Below are positions 42,552 through 54,082 of a DNA stretch of 64,000 nucleotides, one piece after another. The notes under the pieces were generated by a model that saw only the letters and a list, made by a program, of their open reading frames with translations, made no database searches and was not told the DNA's origin. Positions within the stretch are counted from its first letter, which is position 1; every line of letters starts with the position of its first letter. Origin of the DNA: Monocercomonoides exilis (taxonomy: Eukaryota; Preaxostyla; Oxymonadida; Polymastigidae); contig LSRY02000061.1 in assembly GCA_001643675.2 (NCBI GenBank), positions 186,001 through 250,000 on the forward strand, written 5' to 3'. The translations under genes and the position numbers were made by a program.

Positions 42552-43976
42552 TTAAAAAAAGAAGAATGGATAATGTATATGATAATGCTCAGCTGAAATT
42601 CTTAGGTTTGGACGTGTATTCCTCATATTATGCTCATTGTGATTGAAATAATATTTCTGATTCGCTCCAAGTCTTATTGGCATCGTCCTTTTTCCCTGCC
42701 AAAAAGGATCAATTTCCTTCTCTTGAGGCACTGCTTCAATAAGATCGTGTATCCCTGATTCTTCCAAAGCGTCTTCCAGTTTACAATAAAGAACCGTTCC
42801 AGAGTCATCTTCTTTTTCAACTTCTTCTTCATCCTCAGGAAAATGCACTCCGTCATATTTCTCCAATTCGAGTAGGGTCCTTGGTTTTGAAAAGGTTTGA
42901 GGAATGCATTCCTCTTTCTCCAAATTAGAACGTGTGCCCCATCTGTCAAAAAGATAATGAATAGGTCGTCTCAAAATCAGATCAGGTTTCTTTTTAATTT
43001 TCTGAATCTCTTTGTTTATTGGCTCTATCAACATGAGGCGAAGAATACGTGACGGAAGTGCGTAAACGAGGCAAGCTTCTCTTATCTTAAGAATTCCTTC
43101 AGTAAGAAAATTTTGGGAGCAGATTGTCTGATCAGCCATCCAATCTGCCAAGCTCAGAATATAACCCATCTCGAACGCAAACGGGAGCTCTTTGAGAACG
43201 CTCACCAGAACTGTGGCCACGACAAACGATATCATGATTGGCACAGATTCCAAAGAAGACGGATAGAATAGACTGCTTGGAGGATACTCAGCATGCATCG
43301 GAGCGCATAATCGGAAGCGGCGTGATATCTTGTTCACGAGAAATCCAAAGAAAGGCCGAAGAACAATTAAATCTGCATTTTTCTTGCTTGAAACAATTGC
43401 TGATATAATGCAATTCATGTTGTGGTTAAAACGATAGGCAGTCAAGGAATAATGATACGGCTGTATACTTTGATCGGTATCATCAAGTCGCTTTAATAAA
43501 AAGGTTGATCTATTGTTAAATAAAACTTTCGAAGCTTGATGCAAAGAAACTGTAAATCCAAATGACAATGCTTCCATATAATATTTTTGTGCCACATCGT
43601 AATCACTTCCTGTCAAACATTCGTCAATATCAGGTTCAAAAGAAGTCAGACAAAGATCGTTTGGAAATGCCTTACATAATTTATTTGACTCCGCATCTCC
43701 TTCAAACAGATAGCATCGCATTCCTCTTGAAAAGGTCAATTGTGGTTGTTTCTGCAGATTGGCTTCTGCCATTTCCTTTTCGATCAAAGGGAGATCCGCT
43801 ACGATCTGCTTTTCGACAGAAGGCAAGCAGCGTAGTAGAGCTGAATCAGGCATAACCATGAACAATAATTCAATGCAGCACCCTGCCAAGGTATAAAAGC
43901 GGTTCAACGGAAAACTACAATTGAGTATTGGCAATAAAAAACAAAATGAATTTTCAGTAAACATAATTGAATTCAT
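42552..43976 (-). CDS. Unrecognised protein (474 aa)
   Basis: Open frame from ATG at 43976 to TAA. I do not recognise the family. The first 50 residues are hydrophobic and may be a misassigned start; MPDSALLRCLPSVEKQIV (ATG at about 43854) begins the part that looks soluble. The middle is helix-prone with moderately hydrophobic stretches (SVPIMISFVVATVLVSVL). The C-terminal third is charged (a Glu run EDEEEVEKEDD) and ends in Phe residues encoded by a T run, which may be read-through of the true end. Its ATG lies only 15 nt after the stop of the upstream same-strand gene, unusually tight for a eukaryote, so the two could belong to one transcription unit or one mis-split gene. Confidence 0.55.
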   Translation of the reverse strand: MNSIMFTENSFCFLLPILNCSFPLNRFYTLAGCCIELLFMVMPDSALLRCLPSVEKQIVADLPLIEKEMAEANLQKQPQLTFSRGMRCYLFEGDAESNKLCKAFPNDLCLTSFEPDIDECLTGSDYDVAQKYYMEALSFGFTVSLHQASKVLFNNRSTFLLKRLDDTDQSIQPYHYSLTAYRFNHNMNCIISAIVSSKKNADLIVLRPFFGFLVNKISRRFRLCAPMHAEYPPSSLFYPSSLESVPIMISFVVATVLVSVLKELPFAFEMGYILSLADWMADQTICSQNFLTEGILKIREACLVYALPSRILRLMLIEPINKEIQKIKKKPDLILRRPIHYLFDRWGTRSNLEKEECIPQTFSKPRTLLELEKYDGVHFPEDEEEVEKEDDSGTVLYCKLEDALEESGIHDLIEAVPQEKEIDPFWQGKRTMPIRLGANQKYYFNHNEHNMRNTRPNLRISAEHYHIHYPFFFF

Positions 43977-43991
43977 AGTTAAAATATGACT

Positions 43992-45856
43992 TCAATCTTT
44001 GAACAGAACAGCAAACTTCATAATTCTGCTCAGCCGATCTTTCAATGTTATAATCAACTGATCTTGTGCTGGTCGAATGTTGCCTTCACTCTTTACTTCA
44101 TCTATTAGAAAGATGACACGAAAAATTTTTAAAAAAAAAAGTAAATATCAACTAAAAATATCATACAAGCTTTTTTCAAGCAATGTGCTATTGTCAAAAG
44201 TGTTTTTTGAATCTGCTTCATAAAATCTGTTGTGTCGTATGGCGTCAACGGTATGCTCTTCTCGCAATTAAAATAACTGTCAATATCTGCGAAAACTTTA
44301 GCATCGGAATTGTCATAATCATCATCATCATCGCTAGCATTCTCTTGTTCACCCAATTCTGTTTTGCCCTTTAGTATGGATGAATATTTCGCTATTCTTT
44401 TTCTTTTCTCTTCCTCTTTCTCTTCTTCATCTGAAGATTCACTATCCATTTCTTCTTCCTTTGTATTTTTCTTTACTTTAAGCTCTTCCATTTTCTGAAA
44501 AAAATACTTGTCTTCCACTCCATCAGGCAACTTCAGCCCTTCCGAGAGAACTGAAAGAATCTTCCATTGAAGCGGATCCATATAAGAAGCACCTTCAAAC
44601 AAGAAGAATACATGAGCAGCTTCAAGACGCAGTGGCAAAGGAAGATATTGTTCATCCTCTTTTGTCGAAGGATCAGAAGAATGCTCTTCAGTTGGAGAAG
44701 ATGCAGAATGAATTGATGCATTTTGTTCATCGTCAATGATAATTACATCTTCATCATTGGAAGTCTTTGTCTTCTGCATTTTCTGACTACGTTTTGCTCC
44801 TGTTTGTTTTCTTTTGTTGTTCTTTGTTTGTGGTTCATTAGTCTTCTTAGCTTCTGGCTTCTCTATTTGCTTTTCTTTGTCTTCAACACGGACATCGCTA
44901 ATCATGAAATATTCTTTCATAACCGCTTCTTCTCCGAGTTCCAGACTCAACTTATCAAATATCTGTGGATCTTTAACATATTTCTCGAATGATTGAATTC
45001 TCTTCCGCATTCCCATCACTATTTCAAGAAGAGCAAATTTCAGGCAATATTCTTTCAATTTTTTGGAAATTACTTCGTAAGGCTGAAATGTCACATGATC
45101 CAACTTGGTCATAAAATGCAAAATGGTATTTAAAGCAATGTGGATCCCCTCAAGTAAATTACATTGCACCAGAATTGTTTGAATTCCTTCAAATAAGCCC
45201 TGATTAACAATATCCAAAAGTTCGGTTTTCCCAGCAATTGAAACCAAATGAAATAATAATTTTCCCAAAATAGTTAAAGTTTCATCGTTTTCTGCTGCGT
45301 TAATTCTGATGACAATCGCAGGAATCAACTTTCCATCCTTGATTACTTCATGTAACAAAGGCGAAGTCTGAAATTGTGAAACTGCGATGGTTCTTCTTAA
45401 GTCTTGATTACATTCAAATATGTATTGCTCTCTACTGTTTACAGCGATATTTTTATAATTTAAAGATCGGAAATTTTCTGAAAACGATTCAGGATTCAAA
45501 ATTATCTCCAAAATTGAGCCATATATTCCCACCTCTTTTTCGCTATTCGCAGAGTATAAAACAATGTAACCAGCATTCAGCAATGTATGCAATATTCTTG
45601 CTGGAATTACATCTATTGTCCCTCGGTATTTCATGATTATTTCATGAATTTCTTTGTAAACGTCAAGCAATTGCTGAGATTTTGAAAACTTTGGACTATT
45701 GGATAAAAAATAAAGAAAGAAAGAGATGGAAGCAAAATAGTCGCAAACGTCAACTTATTAGATAACTCTTCCAATCTATCAATCACTTTGATAAGATATT
45801 CGTCAAAAAAGCAATAATCGAATGAAATTTATTAAAAATCAACAAATAACAAACAT
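43992..45856 (-). CDS. Unrecognised helical-repeat-like protein (about 560 aa, 4 exons, 5' end tentative)
   Basis: The main exon is 45695-44167. The last exon, 44101-43992, follows a 65-nt intron (GTATGATATT to CTAATAG); the join tat restores EVKSEGNIRPAQDQLIITLK to a TGA stop, which is well supported. The 5' end is tentative: exons 45856-45844 and 45785-45755 (introns starting GTTGAT and GTTGAC) keep frame and give MFVILIDRLEELSNN. The N-terminal half is Leu/Ile-rich and helical, as in ARM/HEAT-like proteins (for example ILGKLLFHLVSIAGKTELLD), though I cannot name a family. A basic stretch near KRKQTGAKRSQKMQKTK may be a nuclear localisation signal. Acidic low-complexity segments follow (IIIDDEQN, SDEEEKEEEKRK, ASDDDDDYDNSD). 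The function is unknown. Confidence 0.6.
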
Positions 45857-46962
45857 GGACTTTTTTCTTCAAGTACTTGGAAATTCTAACTTTTTAAATT
45901 TTCATTTGAGTCAATTTATAAAAGCAAATTATTTGAAAAAAGCAGATAAGTGGTCAAAATAACCATATTCAAAATTATTTCATCGAAAAGGTTGCCTCAA
46001 AAAACTTAATAATAATTGCAACGCAAACTCCTGCAGCAAGTTTTATTTCTTTGCCTTTACTTATCGCTTCTTTTAACAAAAACATAAAAAATTATCTTGT
46101 TTATGGGTCTCATCAAATTCACTAATTTTTTTTAAAACTTTGCAAAGAATTTTTGTCAAGAAAACAATGAAAAAATCTATTCTGTATTTTTTTGAAATCA
46201 TAACAGATGTTTTTATACTAAACTTTGGAATTTTAATAGATTTTCATTTTTATATTTTCCAATTCTCCAAAAAATCGTCCTAACATTTAATTTCTAAAAT
46301 CATATTTCAATTATATATGATAATATTAAAATATAGCGTGTTAAGTAAAAGATAAAAAAGATAAAATAAATCTTAGCTGTTTTGAAAAGAAGAAAAAAAT
46401 TTTTCGTGTTTTTTTTCATGTTTACACTTGCAAATAAAGTTATGAAAATAGTTGAATGGTTAAATCAGTCAAGATGAATACCATAATTTTTCACATGTAT
46501 ATTGCGATTGTTCCTTTTTTGCGCTTCCATTTTCAATGTGATAATTGGAAAGAATTTCTTAGTCATTCGTTTTTTCAGCCATTTCATTTAGCAATTTTTG
46601 GTTCAACAATGTGCAATTGCATTTTTTATTCTGATATCGAAGAAATATGCTGATTTACCATCAAAAAATTTTCAGTTTGTGTCCAAATAAGTGTTGTTTT
46701 TTCCAACTGAAACAATTATTCATTTCATCAAAAAATAAAATAAAATAAAATAAAACTTGAATTATTTTTTGTGTTCACAATTTTGTTAATTTGATTCTGT
46801 TTGAAATAAATATTTCTATTTATTTTTTCCTTTTATTTTTATCCATAAAATTCCTTTAAAAATAAAAATATGTTACTAAAAGAGAAACTCCTTCTTTAAA
46901 TGGTGCGATGTGAATTTAAAAAACACTACTAAAGCTTATGACATCAACTTAAAACAAACCAG
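45857..46962. other. Intergenic gap
   Basis: About 1.1 kb of very AT-rich DNA between the starts of the unrecognised minus-strand gene and the end of beta'-COP. It includes a short TAAAA tandem run near 46735-46756. A 65-codon frame at 46456-46653 (+) has no recognisable feature and is not called. Confidence 0.5.
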
Positions 46963-49900
46963 TTATGCAGATGACTGTTTTTCTTCAATTAACTTTTGAA
47001 AATCAGAATTTGACTTAAGTTTCTCGCTTGAATAATCGCATGCTGGTTTCTTTTGATTGTACTCGTTCTTTTTAAGCCAATTCAGTAAATCTACTGCTTC
47101 GTCAAATTGAGTGAATCCTTTTCCACTTGAAGAAGAAGAAGATGTTTGAGAAGAAGAAGAAGAAGAAGAAGGTGATGCAGCAGTGTCATCTGAGGGAGAA
47201 GCAGAAGGTGCAGCTGGGGTGAATGGAAAGTGTGGCGAAGACTCCTTCAAAGAGCGCTGCCACTCGTCCACCGCCTCCTTCACACGGGAGGGAGCATACG
47301 CTCTCGCAAAAAAGGCTGCCTCGGCATATCTCCCTGCGCCAAGCAGCAGGTCCACACACGCATCCACCTTCCGCTGGAGGAACAAGGTGAAGAAGGCGGT
47401 GTTGTCTTCGCCTTTTGCAAGCGCTGCTTTCCCCACCATCTTCACAAGCGATGCATCGCCATTGCACGAAGACAGCAGAAACAGCGAGGACAGATCCTGC
47501 GCTTCTGCATAGCACCTCTCAGCCACTGCAAACTTCCCTTCGCGAAGTGCTGCATCTCCAACACGCTTCCAGCGCTGTCTTTGCGCAGATTCGTTCAAAA
47601 GAGCAAATGAAGATGCTGACGAGGCTGATGACTGTTTTGCCTGTCCTGAAGCATCTTGCGCTGCAGATGATTTCGAGCTTGTCTGCGCTTTCTCTGTCGT
47701 TGTGCTCTGCTGCTCTTCCATTGCTCTTTGTGCTGTCTCCATCATCAGCACTGCCTTCTCCAGCATCCCCGCCCCCAGCGCCAGATCCAGCCTCAGATCC
47801 AAATCCTCCGCAATTGAGAGGGCAAGTGCTTTCCTGTCGGCTGTCTCCAAAAAGCGCGCTGCGGCGTTTCTCAGCTCAGCCGTGTTCAGCCGCTGGAAGT
47901 ATCTTTCTCTGATTTCGTCGTCGCTCATGTCGCTCGCCACTGCGCACTGCAGATCCAACACAGGCGCAAAAAGCGGGAAGCGCCAGATGGCCAGCGACTT
48001 TGTGATTAAATAGACAGCGTTTTCGCTGCGGGCATACCGCAGAATGTACGACAGAGAGTCCAGATGCGCTACAACACTCATGTGTGTCCCCACAAGTGTG
48101 CAGAGGCGGTTGTCTGCTGTGTTGAATATCAGAGCATCGCCTTCCCAGATAACACTTTTCACCTTCTCCACCTCTTCGTGCACAACTGTGAATATGTCTT
48201 CTCCTTCCTCTTCCTCGTCGTCCTCGCTCCTTCCTCCACTCAAAGCATGCTTTACAGCATTCTGGTTCACTTCGAGAATAAACATCGACTCCGAGCACAC
48301 AATCGCCACAAGTGTGCCTTCTTTGTTCCAGGCTATCTTTTTGGCCTCCGCGTCAATGCGCTCCAGCGGCTGCCCGCTCTCCCAGTCGTAGAAGCACACC
48401 TCCTCTGCCGAGCACACCGCAAGCATCTCTCCACCAAAGATGCGCTCTGCGGTGATTGCCGTGTCCAGCGTCCGCTCATCGGTGAAGTTGCTGTGGAGCA
48501 CAACTCGATTGCCTCCTCGCTTGCCGCTGCTGTCTCTCGTGGCAAACACGTTGTTTTCTCCTTTGCTCGCCCACACCAGCTCCTCTGCGCTGCCATATGC
48601 CACGTTCTTTGCCTGCCTCGCAGTGTACACCACAAACGACCCGCCGCCTGTCACAGCCACAAAACGAGCGTTGGGCGAGTGCAGAATGGCAGTAGGGTAG
48701 AACTCGCAGCTGGTCATCGGCTTCGCCTGCACAGAAAGCACCTCTCCGACACGCGGCGGGGGAGGGTAGACAACTTCAGACTCGAATTCTGCTGAAGAAG
48801 GCGTGGCAGATGAGGAAGGCATGGCTGAGCGTGCAACAGGAATGACAGGCGTCACGTGCTCCAGCTGTGTGTGCTTTGCCCAGATGATTTTGCCAGACGA
48901 GTCTGAGCTGAAGATCGGTCGCTCGTGGCCAAGCTTCAGCAGCGCTACTCCTTCGTCTGCGCCGACAGCTATCTTGTTTGACTCTGTTGACACTGCCATG
49001 CACCATAGCCTGCCCATGTCGTATTCGAGTGTGGACTCCAGTTGATACGACAGAGACGACCACACGCGAACAGTCCGATCCTCTAAGTGCATTTAGTTCA
49101 GCGAGAAAGTGAGAGAATTCATATTTATAAGAAAAGAAATGAAACAACATTCAGTTCAAAAATAATTATATTGAATGAATGTGTGTTCAATTTTGAAAAC
49201 AGAGAATTTTCAATTTATCAAAGTTCCATTAAAATAAAATAAATATTCTCAAATTAAATAAAAATCAAACCAGATCCAGTTATGATTACAGGCAAATGAG
49301 GATGATACATGCAAAAACTGATGTTATCCAGATGTCCTTCTAAAGTCGCAACGCATGTCTTTGTTTGATAATCCCATACCTTCACCTTTCTGGAATTTTT
49401 GATTAAAAACGCAAACAGAAAAGAAAGTAGATGAAATTTTAGTTTCAGAAAATATAAATATAAATAACTTACCCATCGTCTCCACCTGTAATAAGATGTG
49501 ATTTGTCCAGTCCAGGGTAAAAACTTGCAAAATTGGCACCTTGCTCGTGCGCCGGAAGTGAAAATTGAGGTGCAGATGAATTTAAGTTCCAAATCTTTAA
49601 TTTTTATATATTTTGTTAAATGAAATTGAAATTTTATTCATTCAAACTTTAACAGTCCCATCCACAGATGAAGTCAGAAAGATATTTGGATCTTTTGGAC
49701 TAAACACAACAGACATCACAAAATGTGTATGTCCTGAATATGTATTGATGCATGACCAATCCTTTTCCCAATCCCAACACTAATAAAGATAAAAAAAAGA
49801 GAGAGAAAGAAAGAAAGAAAGCACGGGAGAAATGTTTGAACTTGTTTATAATGGAATGAAAAAAAATTATCCTAACCTTCACCGTATAATCGTCTGAAGA

Positions 49901-50354
49901 AGTTAAGACATATGGTTGGGTTGGATGAACAGCAATCCAACGGACATAATCACGATGCGCTTCAAATTTCCGAATCAACTCACTTGTGTTATAATTATAA
50001 ACTCGAACAAAATTATCGTCACATCCAACAACGATCCAATTTTTCCGCGGTATCCATTTGCCACATCTAATTGGTACGTCTGATATTTCAATTGATTTAT
50101 ATAACTCCTAGAAAACATTTATTACTTTATTTTTAAAACAAAACATAATTACACTACCTCTTTTTCGTAATTCCATATTAAAATTGATCCACTGTAAAGT
50201 GTGGTTAAAAGCCATGGTTCGGTTGGATGGAGATCAACAGATTTGACCCTATCCGAACGTGCAGAAAATTTTTTCTTTAAAATGAACGTTTAACAGAAAA
50301 TCAAAAATTAGCAGAAAAGATATATCTTTATCACACTTGCACAGACTGTGGCAT
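46963..50354 (-). CDS. COPB2: Coatomer subunit beta' (beta'-COP), 952 aa, 7 exons
   Basis: Subunit of the COPI coat for Golgi-to-ER and intra-Golgi vesicles. Exons (minus strand): 50354-50337, 50274-50158, 50107-49877, 49779-49648, 49594-49473, 49389-49271, 49082-46963. All joins keep frame and the total is 953 codons including TAA, matching the usual length. Spliced motifs follow the family: [64 protein letters not shown], then [10 protein letters not shown]. The N-terminal WD40 propeller is thus split over six small exons. Exon 7 carries the second WD region and the alpha-solenoid ([60 protein letters not shown]). Intron lengths are 62, 50, 97, 53, 83 and 188 nt, with relaxed donors (GTGTGA, GTAGTG, GTTAGG, GTTTGA, GTAAGT). 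Exon 7 is far more GC-rich than exons 1-6. The six-codon first exon is the least certain. Confidence 0.93.
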
Positions 50355-50598
50355 AAATAAAAGAAATCTGCTCTTTACGAACTTATAATGTGATTTTTGA
50401 TCAAAATAGAAAAATATTTAATTAATTTTTGTTAAACTATTCCCTTTAAAAAAAAACATTGAATAAAATGTAAGGGCTAAATGTTTTTTTTTGTTGGGTT
50501 TGAAAAGAAAGTTATGAACGATCATTAAGTGTGAAATTTTGAAAAAAAACTTTATTCCTTTTTAATTTTGCTTAATCAACAAAGTTGAAATAAACAAA

Positions 50599-50640
<42 letters not shown>

Positions 50641-52691
50641 CAATAACTTACTATTGTTTTTTGATGAATTGAATGTTGAATATATTTCACTGTTTTTGAA
50701 GAATTAATTTTTCGCAATTGAAACTTTTTTATTGGTGTTGATAATAAAAAAGTTGTAACAAATTTGCAGAATATTTTTCCTTTCAATGTGTCAATCTTAT
50801 TCAAATCAAAGAAACATTTAAATGAGTTAATTGTTTGTTAATTCATTTGAAACAAATAAAATTTTCGGGTTGAGGAATGATAAAAAAAAAATGAAATAAA
50901 AAACAGCATGATTTTTTTTTTTGATGAAATACTCTCTTTTGAAAAATATAAATGTGACCTTCGCATAGGAAGCATTTACAAAAACACATCAATCGAATAT
51001 TTTTGAATAAAATATTTGTATTATTCTTCTTGAAAAGCCACAAATATTAAATCCAAAAATGAATAAAAGTTCTTATTTTAGATCATATTCACCAAAAATA
51101 ATTCTAATTCGAAAAAAAAAAATACAATTTCGTAATTAATATTTCAATTTCGAAAAAAAATAATTCGAATTCGGAATTAATAATTCAAAATCGAAGATGA
51201 ATATTTTTTTGGCAAGATGCTACTTTAAGGGCATCCGATTTTTTCATTTAATTCATGAACAAATGGGGGAAAATACGGACTTTCAAGATTTTTTTGCACA
51301 TGGCATTGAAAAATCACTTCACTCATAACTTAAAAAAACTTTATCAGATTTCAAAATTAATTTGATTTTCATTACTGCAAACAAGCACCGTTGATATAAT
51401 AACATAATGTTTTGTGACATCAAAAGTATTTAAAAAAATAAACCCATTTGTATCAAATTTATTGATCTCGAAATATCAATGGAGAGTTCATATTTTTTCA
51501 ATGAAAATGCATGAAGTCTAATTTTTTGTCCCAAATAGTCTCAAAAATAATCCCCAAAATGCACCAAAAGTTATTCAAAGTCGAAATCATTTCAACAAAG
51601 TCATAATAAAAAACAAATATATTCTACAAATAAATGTTAGCCATCAACTGATATTTTTTATTTTTGTTTTTGCTTTCATTTTTTGATTTGTTGAGCTAAT
51701 GTTTTCAAAAGAAATTATTGTTTGCCTCAAAAAAACACATTGACAAAGTGAAAACTTATTTTTACTAATTAGTCACATCTTATAAGAAATGACATTTATT
51801 TTTCAAAAAATAAAATTCAAAAGAAAAGTGTGAATTACGTTATAAGCACATTTCATTGGATATGAAGGTGACCATTTTTGAAGTCAAATTATTGCTGATC
51901 AAATATAAGGTTTGAATATTTGTTTTGAATATTCAAAAATGAACACAAAAAAGTGATAAATCTGTTCTTCGACGCATCTTATATTTTTTCATATCCAACA
52001 TTGGCTTTTGAAATAAGATCATGAATTTCACATTCGGATGAAAATAATTTGGCTAATCACGAAAAACCTTTGTATATTCAAAACACAGAAAATTTTTATG
52101 GTTTGAAAAATAATCATACATGTGGAAAAAATTTTTTTCATTTACAATTATTTGACAAACAATATTTTCACTAATATGTGGAAGTGAAAATTAATCTGCA
52201 TTTGATTCAAAAAAGATTTTTTACATTTGTTCGAAAATTGACTCAAATAATATTGGAAAAAAGATGAAAAATGATAGAAATTTCAAAGTTTGTTTTAATA
52301 ATTTTTAATTAGAATTATTTATGAAACATTTATTGATTTTTATCCTCTAATTGAATAATTGCAGTAATATCCTGGACTTTCCATTTCACTTGTGAGTTTT
52401 TTGATTTTCAATTATCATATGCGTATTAATTTTCTAAAGAAAAATTTGTATTACATGAATTCTTGAGATATCGATAATTTTTTTTTTTGCGTTTTGAAAA
52501 AATTATGATTTGTTTCTAACTTTTTCTGCAATCTAATCATCATAATGAAAATATTTGTAATTAAAAATGTATTGGAAAATTCTAAAATTGAGAAAAATAT
52601 GAGAAAATTTTTTGTGGAATAAAAATCTGAAATCATTAACATCGAAAAAAATATTCATGATAACCATATTTTTATTTCAAAAAATTGGATA
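50355..52691. other. Long AT-rich intergenic region
   Basis: About 2.3 kb between divergent starts of COPB2 (-) and the Asp-box gene (+). It holds a (TAA)12 run and, near 51100-51200, several imperfect copies of an AATTCGAAAA-type motif with palindromic AATTCGAATTCGG. No protein-coding or RNA gene is supported; open frames here are short and Phe/Lys/Asn-rich. Confidence 0.55.
50601..50636 (+). repeat. (TAA)12 microsatellite
   Basis: Twelve uninterrupted TAA units, read directly, upstream of the beta'-COP start on the opposite strand. Confidence 0.95.
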
Positions 52692-53804
52692 ATGAACTAT
52701 CTATTTTTTTGTTGCAACATTTTGTTTTTTTCGAATTGGTGCTTGACTGACAATGAAAGCATTGAATGGGAAGTTATGTTGAAAGCTAGAAAGGACAAAT
52801 CTGATTATTTTGCCCCGATGCAGTTTGCAACTTTATTTAGCGATGGAAAGGGAATGCTTCTTTCTGGAGGAGGTTCAGATCTTCATCAGAATACATCCAG
52901 ACCAACTCTTTTTCGTTCATTGGATGATGGGATTAATTGGGCTCCTGTATTTGTTGGAAAGAAGAATCAATTTTCTCTTTATGCATTTCAGGAATTGGCA
53001 AATAAAAAGCTGATTGGAATAGTCCCAGATTCTCTTTTGTATTCTAGTGATTACGGTAAAACTTGGATAGAGAAAGTTATGCCTGGAACAGGATTGTCAA
53101 TGAATCAAGGGAATGGAGTGCTTCTTGTATCAAAAAATCCAAACGAGCTTTACAGAAGCACAGATAACGGTGAAACTTTTAATCGCGTTAGATACTCATA
53201 CGAAAGAGGATGCGACAATTTAAGAGCTATATCTTTTGTTGATGGAGTATTTTACATTGGAGTAGGCGATGAATCTAGTAAAACTTCTCGTCATGCAAGA
53301 GTTTTTCGATCAATTGATCTTGGAATGACATGGACGAAAATTTTCGACCAAACAGGAAGCGGGTCGGAGCCATTTATCGTATTTTCAATTTTTGCAGTGA
53401 ACAAAGATTGTGTATTGATTGGAACAGGGGGAACTGAGCAAGGAAAAGCTTCAATATACAAAACAATTGACGGAGGAAAAAGATGGGCAAAAGTACTTTC
53501 AACGGCAGACATAGATAAATCAATTACCATTGTGAGAAGCTTTTACAGAGATCCAGATAACAAGAGACTTTATGTTCTTCTTGATTGCTCATATGCTTCT
53601 TCGAATCCTTCAAGCGACGAACCAGACAATAACACGAATTCTTGTATTCTTTTTTCAACTGATGAAGGAAATACTTGGAAAATTTTTAGTAAAACGCACA
53701 CAAAGAGATTGTATTGGATGACAAAAACAAAAAGTGGCCACCTTTTATGCTCAACAGGCGAGTATGGTCAAATCCTGCGTTCAGCTCAGTTAGCCCCATC
53801 TTAG
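52692..53804 (+). CDS. Secreted Asp-box (BNR) beta-propeller protein, 370 aa
   Basis: ATG at 52692 with a hydrophobic N-terminus (MNYLFFCCNILFFSNWCLTD) that looks like a signal peptide. Six Asp-box motifs of the S-x-D-x-G-x-T-W type occur: RSLDDGINW (residue about 76), YSSDYGKTW (118), RSTDNGETF (155), RSIDLGMTW (206), KTIDGGKRW (257) and FSTDEGNTW (323). Asp-boxes mark beta-propellers in sialidases, sortilin/Vps10 and glycan-binding proteins. The catalytic Arg triad of sialidases cannot be identified, so enzymatic activity is not claimed. No membrane anchor is visible, so it is probably secreted or lumenal. It lies 278 nt upstream of a beta-helix membrane protein on the same strand. The compact, intronless form is compatible with bacterial origin but does not show it. 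Stop is TAG. Confidence 0.8.
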   Translation: MNYLFFCCNILFFSNWCLTDNESIEWEVMLKARKDKSDYFAPMQFATLFSDGKGMLLSGGGSDLHQNTSRPTLFRSLDDGINWAPVFVGKKNQFSLYAFQELANKKLIGIVPDSLLYSSDYGKTWIEKVMPGTGLSMNQGNGVLLVSKNPNELYRSTDNGETFNRVRYSYERGCDNLRAISFVDGVFYIGVGDESSKTSRHARVFRSIDLGMTWTKIFDQTGSGSEPFIVFSIFAVNKDCVLIGTGGTEQGKASIYKTIDGGKRWAKVLSTADIDKSITIVRSFYRDPDNKRLYVLLDCSYASSNPSSDEPDNNTNSCILFSTDEGNTWKIFSKTHTKRLYWMTKTKSGHLLCSTGEYGQILRSAQLAPS

Positions 53805-54082
53805 ATTTAAATCAGAAAATACGTTTTGTGAATGTGTTATAAAAACTTATAAATTTGTTTTTTATAATTGTTATAAGCGGTCAACACTTTTTTTTTTGAA
53901 AAATTATTATTATTGTTGTTATCATTATTTTAAGGCATATTTTTTTTATGAAACCTAATGGTGAGAGATTATTATTACAAAATATTTTATAATTTACCAT
54001 AAATTTTGTTTTTATTTTGTTTTTTATTCTTTCTTTCAAGAACATTTTATTGTTGGCTTTTTTAATTGGGACAACAGTAAAG

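Noticed and set aside
52692..53804. Calling the Asp-box protein a sialidase
   Set aside because: Asp-boxes alone occur in many non-enzymatic propellers, and the Arg triad and Tyr/Glu catalytic pair could not be identified.
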